Shown: piece by piece, positions 59,591 through 64,000 of the stretch | Layout of the letters: each line of letters starts with the position of its first letter | Position numbering within the stretch: the stretch's first letter is position 1 | Source of the DNA: Spongilla lacustris | Lineage: Eukaryota; Porifera; Demospongiae; Spongillida; Spongillidae | Assembly: GCA_949361645.1 (NCBI GenBank) | Contig: OX442415.1 | Coordinates: forward strand, 19,375,283 to 19,439,282 | Length of the DNA stretch: 64,000 bases | Direction: 5' to 3' | Position numbers and translations under genes: made by a program | Notes under the pieces: generated by a model | The model's input: the letters and a program-made list of their open reading frames with translations, nothing else | Told to the model about the DNA's origin: nothing | Database searches by the model: none

Positions 59591-61900
59591 ATATATTCTC
59601 GAGTTGCTTCCATTAGATTAGTTAGATTACTTGATTATAAATAATTAGACGTATAAAGTACGTATTATGTATAGTTAATGCAATTTTTGAATGGAAAAAT
59701 GCTGAACTCATGACATGTAGTACAACCCAGACGTATAATTTTGTATAGATCGAGGATATGCAATTTACTTGTATTTTTTATCTACGTAACTTACATGTGT
59801 ACGTCACCGTGCAAGTTGCTGTGTACATGCATAATGCTGTGAAGTGAAACCCCACCTTCTTTCCTCCGATGTTCGCTCTCGTCCCGCTTATTGATTATCT
59901 CGTCCCCAGCATTATGACGTAAAACACGGGAAAATGTAAACAATACACTTGATGTAAGGCGCGCGTGACGTCATCTATTACCAACTCGTAACCATGAACT
60001 AATAACGTTAACTGCGAGCTCAAATGAAACAGTAATTATTATATGCTCCAGACTCAATACCATCGGCAAGCTATTCTTCAACTGTATATGGGAGTAATCA
60101 GTTATAATTTCACTAAACGTTTAAAAATTGCATTATTAGTTTTTCTAAACATTATCATTAACCCTCGAAGTGCGGAAGGCCATTTTATGTGCCCATGCAA
60201 CAACTACGATAGTCTACAGTTGCGAGGCTACTACCTGGTTTCATCGTTTGCAGCAGCCACTCAGAGCTGAGCATTTAATACGTTGGAAAGATCACTGAAC
60301 ATGGCCTACCAGCTGGCGAGCTAGATAAATTAGTATACACATCCGCCTGTGGTTTTTCTTTGGAACTGTGTGCGGTGTACCGCTTGCATGCAGGGGTCTT
60401 CAATGGATCGTGCATGGAAACTATACGAAACTTCAAAGTTATTTCTCTATTCTCAGTACATGTACTCATATTGCTTCCATTGAAGCCCTGCATGCGGTAC
60501 ACCGCGCACAGTTCCATGGAAAGAAAAACCACAGACGGGTGTGTACTTATTTATCTCGCTCGCCAGCTGGCAGGCCATGTATCTGTGATCTTTACCAATG
60601 CATTACACGCATATGTTCTGCTCTGAGTGTATTATGAAACCAGGTGGTAGCCTCGCGACTGTGGGAGGCTATGTAACATCAAAGTTGTTGCATGGGCACA
60701 AAAAGGGCCTTCCGCACTTCAAGGGTTAATCCTATTCAACAAGTCAAGAAAAAGATACCGATCGAGCAACGGGGGCTCGGGCATTTTGCCGCATCAAAAC
60801 AGTGCCGAGGCGACAATATATTGCATTTATAGCATTTCAGTACTGGATGAGTGGGAGTGGATGGCCATACAGAAGTGTTCACGTGACATAACTTACAATG
60901 TGTCTATAACGTATTACGATATATATGTATATGGCATGGCAGGGAGGGCGTGGCCCTCCCCTTTGGGATCCCTCCTGTTTAAATAAATGTCGTTAAATCA
61001 TTAACCCGCCCAGCATTACTACGTAGATATGCGTGCACAATGTCTGCCTCAATGGCATCGAAGTGAAAATTGAGTGGAGATGCGCAGACGCAGCAACAAT
61101 TAAGATATCAATACGGCCTACTTTAATTGTTCGTACGTTTTGTAGTTCGATCTCGCGATATAACCTGCATGTATTCATCAGTGTTATATGATACGTACGT
61201 TGCGTACCGGACGGATCGATACTGACAGGGGGTTCCGGAGGGCCGGCCAATTATAAGTGTGAATGCGAATTTGGAAAAGATCGGAGCGTCGTAAATATAG
61301 AAGCTTCGCTAATGCATACGCCGTGCGCTGTAATCTCATATAGTACTATATTGTAACTAAATGCGGAAAGACTGAGAAGGGGCGCCAAATATGGCGGGCA
61401 TATCCCGTAATGGAGGGGAGGGAGACATTTCCTCTTGGACACATTAGCCTGCAACTGCCTACAGCTATCATATGTTTTTTTAATATTTTTTATTTATATT
61501 TTTTATAGCTCTCTTATTTGGTGACTGAATGGCTAATTTTGTGACTCAGAGCCTGCATGTAAGCTGCTTATACCCATCTTGAAGCCTGGGGGACGTTGGA
61601 GCTGTTGACCCACAAGTGGACTTGCTTCTAATAGCTTCAGTAACTGGCCCATTTATATTAGCCCAATCCACACCTTCATCTTTGGTAGCAGAAGCATTGC
61701 AGGGATATGATGATGACGTCTGCCAATGCTTTTAAAAACATATGTATATATCTGCAGTTGGCATATAACAATTATTAAAAGCATGGTTACAGCCTTACAG
61801 GCCCAATTAAGCGAAGTCTAGGCCATTGATACATGCATATGTACATCATACCATGCTTCTGGCCTGGGGTTTACAGATTACAGGCTCTAATTACCCATGC
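59591..61900. repeat. Second copy of the collagen downstream flank
   Basis: Continues the homology to 39290-41082 after the hAT insertion. It contains the TTAA-flanked insertion at 60162-60725 and a 25-base indel near 60855. Confidence 0.88.
60162..60725. mobile_element. piggyBac-type foldback MITE with TTAA duplication
   Basis: Absent from the first block, where the site reads ATTAATCC. It is flanked by TTAA (60158-60161 and 60726-60729), with ends CCCTCGAAGTGCGGAAGGCC and CCCTTGAAGTGCGGAAGGCC in mirrored orientation. The two halves mirror each other through much of the 564 bp (for example GGTGTACCGC near 60375 and GCGGTACACC near 60495). CCCT ends with TTAA are typical of piggyBac. No transposase. 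Confidence 0.88.
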
Positions 61901-61929
61901 AGCTCCTCTGTCAGTACCCAACATACGTA

Positions 61930-62165
61930 TAATATATAACACTGATGAATATTTAATGACCATCAATTCTGCTGCATAAAAATTGCGAGAACGAACTAAA
62001 AAACGTATATACAGGTACGAATAATTAAAGTAGGCCGTATTAAATGATGAGCATTGAATTACACTTCTCCACTCAATTTTCGCTTCGATGGCATTGACAT
62101 TGTGCGCATGTACGGCTGGGACAGGGTTATTTGATTTAACAGCTTTAATTTATTCAAAAAGGAGG
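61930..62165. repeat. Inverted partial copy of the flank at 61000-61210
   Basis: AACACTGATGAATATTTAAT (61961) through TTCGCTTCGATGGCATTG (62079) is the reverse complement of sequence at about 60985-61190 (and 40180-40385), with indels. It follows directly on the end of the duplicated block. Confidence 0.75.
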
Positions 62166-62319
62166 GGGTCCCAAAGGGACGGTTTTGGAGGTCGCGAGCA
62201 AACAGTGTACACTTGTGGGTTTTGTGGCATTGGTTCAAGAGCCAAGTAACTACATTTAGATCTCATCATTTCCAAACAGGACTCATGTTGATTTTTGTAT
62301 ATACAGCTGTGGCCTGTCA

Positions 62320-62450
62320 CGCAAAAATCGTACCGGGCGAAAATTGTACCGCGCTGCCCGGTACAATCTTTGCAACCAAAATTGTACCGCCCGGTACAAT
62401 TTTGGTTGCGAAAAGTGTGCCGGCCTTGTCAAAAGTGTACCGGGTATACG
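62320..62450. repeat. Palindromic repeat with GTACAATTTTGGTTGC core
   Basis: Several direct and inverted copies of the phrase AAAATTGTACCG occur within 130 bases, including a mirrored pair around GCCCGGTACAAT. It looks like a small foldback element; boundaries are unclear. Confidence 0.5.
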
Positions 62451-62825
62451 TAGTGAGAAAGCACCGTTAGCTATATAGGATGTCGGATTAAGTGTTCTGC
62501 TAGTTTAATGTTTGCTGTATGCAGTTTGCTGAAACAAAAACTAAATCACTTGAACCTACAGTTGTATATATATAGTTGCATGGTAATTCTGACTCTATAT
62601 ATAGTGTACTTCACTGAGCATAACCCTATATATTACTTTCAATCTCCATTTATGTACATGGTATGCTTCGTTTACATGCCTATATTATCAAGCTAAGCGA
62701 TCATAGAGTTATTATACCTAATTACGCCATGTGGTTGAAGAGTGTATAATGTATAAATAATCACACAGGGTTACATTATATAAAAGGTACTGGGCTTATC
62801 AGTTGAGGTGCCCAACACAGATCGA

Positions 62826-63180
62826 GGCAGCATTGCATGCCATGCTGTAGCGCAATGGACACTCTAGAGCAGGAATGAGAGGGACTGGTAATCATGTGTG
62901 ATGCTCTACTGACATCAGTAAGCAAACAGAGAGCATCAGGGCCAAGGGCACCAGAGGTCTCAATTGCAATTGGGACAAAATGGCGAGATCTGGACAGCAG
63001 AGCATACTTCTCAGTCCCTCTTTCTGGCTTCAGCAGCTGTGGCTACAGCTCTAGCTCCCCTTGTGGTATCATGCAGAGATGTATCTGAGAAGGTGTCAAC
63101 ACAAGAAAAGACACTGTCCAGACTTCCATGGGGCAATGGAACAACCGTCATGTCACTTGCCATTTGATACGCAAGGTCAA
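62826..63180 (-). pseudogene. RLE-type retrotransposon tail, copy d
   Basis: On the minus strand, about 63080-63035 reads RGARAVATAAEARKRD, then after a stop and frame change 62999-62840 reads HFVPIAIETSGALGPDALCL and LTDVSRASHMITSPSHSC, then RVSIALQHG. This order corresponds to the block after the endonuclease core in the other copies. Confidence 0.5.
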
Positions 63181-63397
63181 TGGGCTCAAGTGTTGATGGC
63201 TATTTACTGCAGCTTACTAATAGTGACCTATGTATGATGGCATTGATAGCAGCATGCCTCGAAAAACGACCTTGGCTTTTGATACAGCCATTTTGTAAAT
63301 CTGGACACACATAGAAGTGGCTGCACTTTTCACCACATCACTGTGAAGACATGCATGCATATTGGTATTGTAGGTGCATTACATTCCAAAGAAGTTA

Positions 63398-63482
63398 TTA
63401 CCCGGACCACTTTTGGCTGCCAAAAGTGGTCCGGGATAGGACCAATTTTGGCAGCCAAAAGTGGTCCGCCCGGACACTTTTA
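63398..63482. repeat. Palindromic repeat with GGACCACTTTTGG core
   Basis: GGACCACTTTTGGC and its mirror GCCAAAAGTGGTCC alternate three times in 80 bases, ending CCCGGACACTTTT. The design resembles the repeat at 62320-62450 with a different core. Confidence 0.55.
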
Positions 63483-63489
63483 TGAGTTT

Positions 63490-64000
63490 GGTATCAATCA
63501 GTGCAATCAACAGTGGTTCTTGTGATGCGCACAATGATGCTGCAAAAGCCAGTGCAAAGATGCCAGTTATCTTGGTTTCTTTGCTTCTGCACATTCTGTG
63601 CTCCATTAAGACTGATTAAGTCAGCAATCAATTTCTGAATGAATTTTGTTAACTTCATATTAAGATTGTCATATATGTTGATGGTAGATGGTTGACATAT
63701 GATGGTGGAAACTGTTATCCAATGTGACTCTCTGGTATTGAGTACTTGGACAAATGTACCTCTTAGTGGTTCCATTGTAAATGTCTCAGACAGGAGTGTT
63801 GACTGAAAACCATTAATAGTTTGATATTTTTGTTTCAGAAGAAATTGTACTGCATTATCACTTCATTGTCCAATGAGGAAAGCAACATATTCTTATGCTT
63901 AACCTTTAACAAAATACCACAGCAGTTCCTCCATAATGTCTCATTTTATACAATAATTCCACATGAATTGCCAGGGTGGCAGGAAATGGAATAGGACTGC
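63490..64000. other. No gene recognised at the window end
   Basis: Short frames on the minus strand (about 63775-63494) show no domain. Confidence 0.4.

Overview
The window looks like nuclear DNA of a sponge, most likely a demosponge. The main reason is a cluster of small secreted collagens, each with about 240 residues of Gly-X-Y and a conserved cysteine-containing C-terminal domain, as in the short-chain (spongin-like, 'C4') collagens of sponges. Genes have many short exons and mostly 50-100 bp GT-AG introns, and TATA boxes lie close upstream. Nothing bacterial is seen. No tRNA or rRNA gene was recognised.

Layout. 0.4-5 kb: a decayed pogo/Tigger-type transposon with clear TA-flanked ends. 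5-13 kb: small transposons, a miniature LTR element (6635-7951), microsatellites and a retroelement tail. 13.8-16.5 kb: an intact 17-exon proteinase K-like subtilase, 435 aa. 17-22.3 kb: relics (an unclassified ORF family, a P-element-like transposase, a foldback element). 25-33 kb: collagen A (+) and collagen B (-) in an inverted duplication around a retroelement relic. 34-37 kb: a Chapaev-like transposon. 37.4-39.1 kb: collagen D (+). 42-43 kb: a hAT-like element. 46.4-48.4 kb: retroelement pieces and an orphan collagen exon. 49.5-51.2 kb: collagen C (-). 53.3-54.9 kb: collagen E (+). 55.1-59.6 kb: a hAT-type insertion carrying nested elements. 60.2-60.7 kb: a TTAA-flanked foldback element. 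62-64 kb: small palindromic repeats and another retroelement tail.

The collagen genes form two divergent pairs (B/D and C/E) that are copies of one duplicated block (about 31.2-41.1 kb and 49.5-61.9 kb). Comparing the blocks gives empty sites that define three transposon insertions to the base. All five genes share the same six-exon plan with phase-1 introns splitting a glycine codon; exons 2-5 have identical lengths in every copy. A and C read as intact. B has a one-base deletion in the C-terminal domain, D has two indels creating an early stop, and E has an intact reading frame but a mutated first splice donor. These could be real pseudogenisation, allelic differences or assembly errors.

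All homology statements come from reading the sequence and recalled family signatures; no database search was run.
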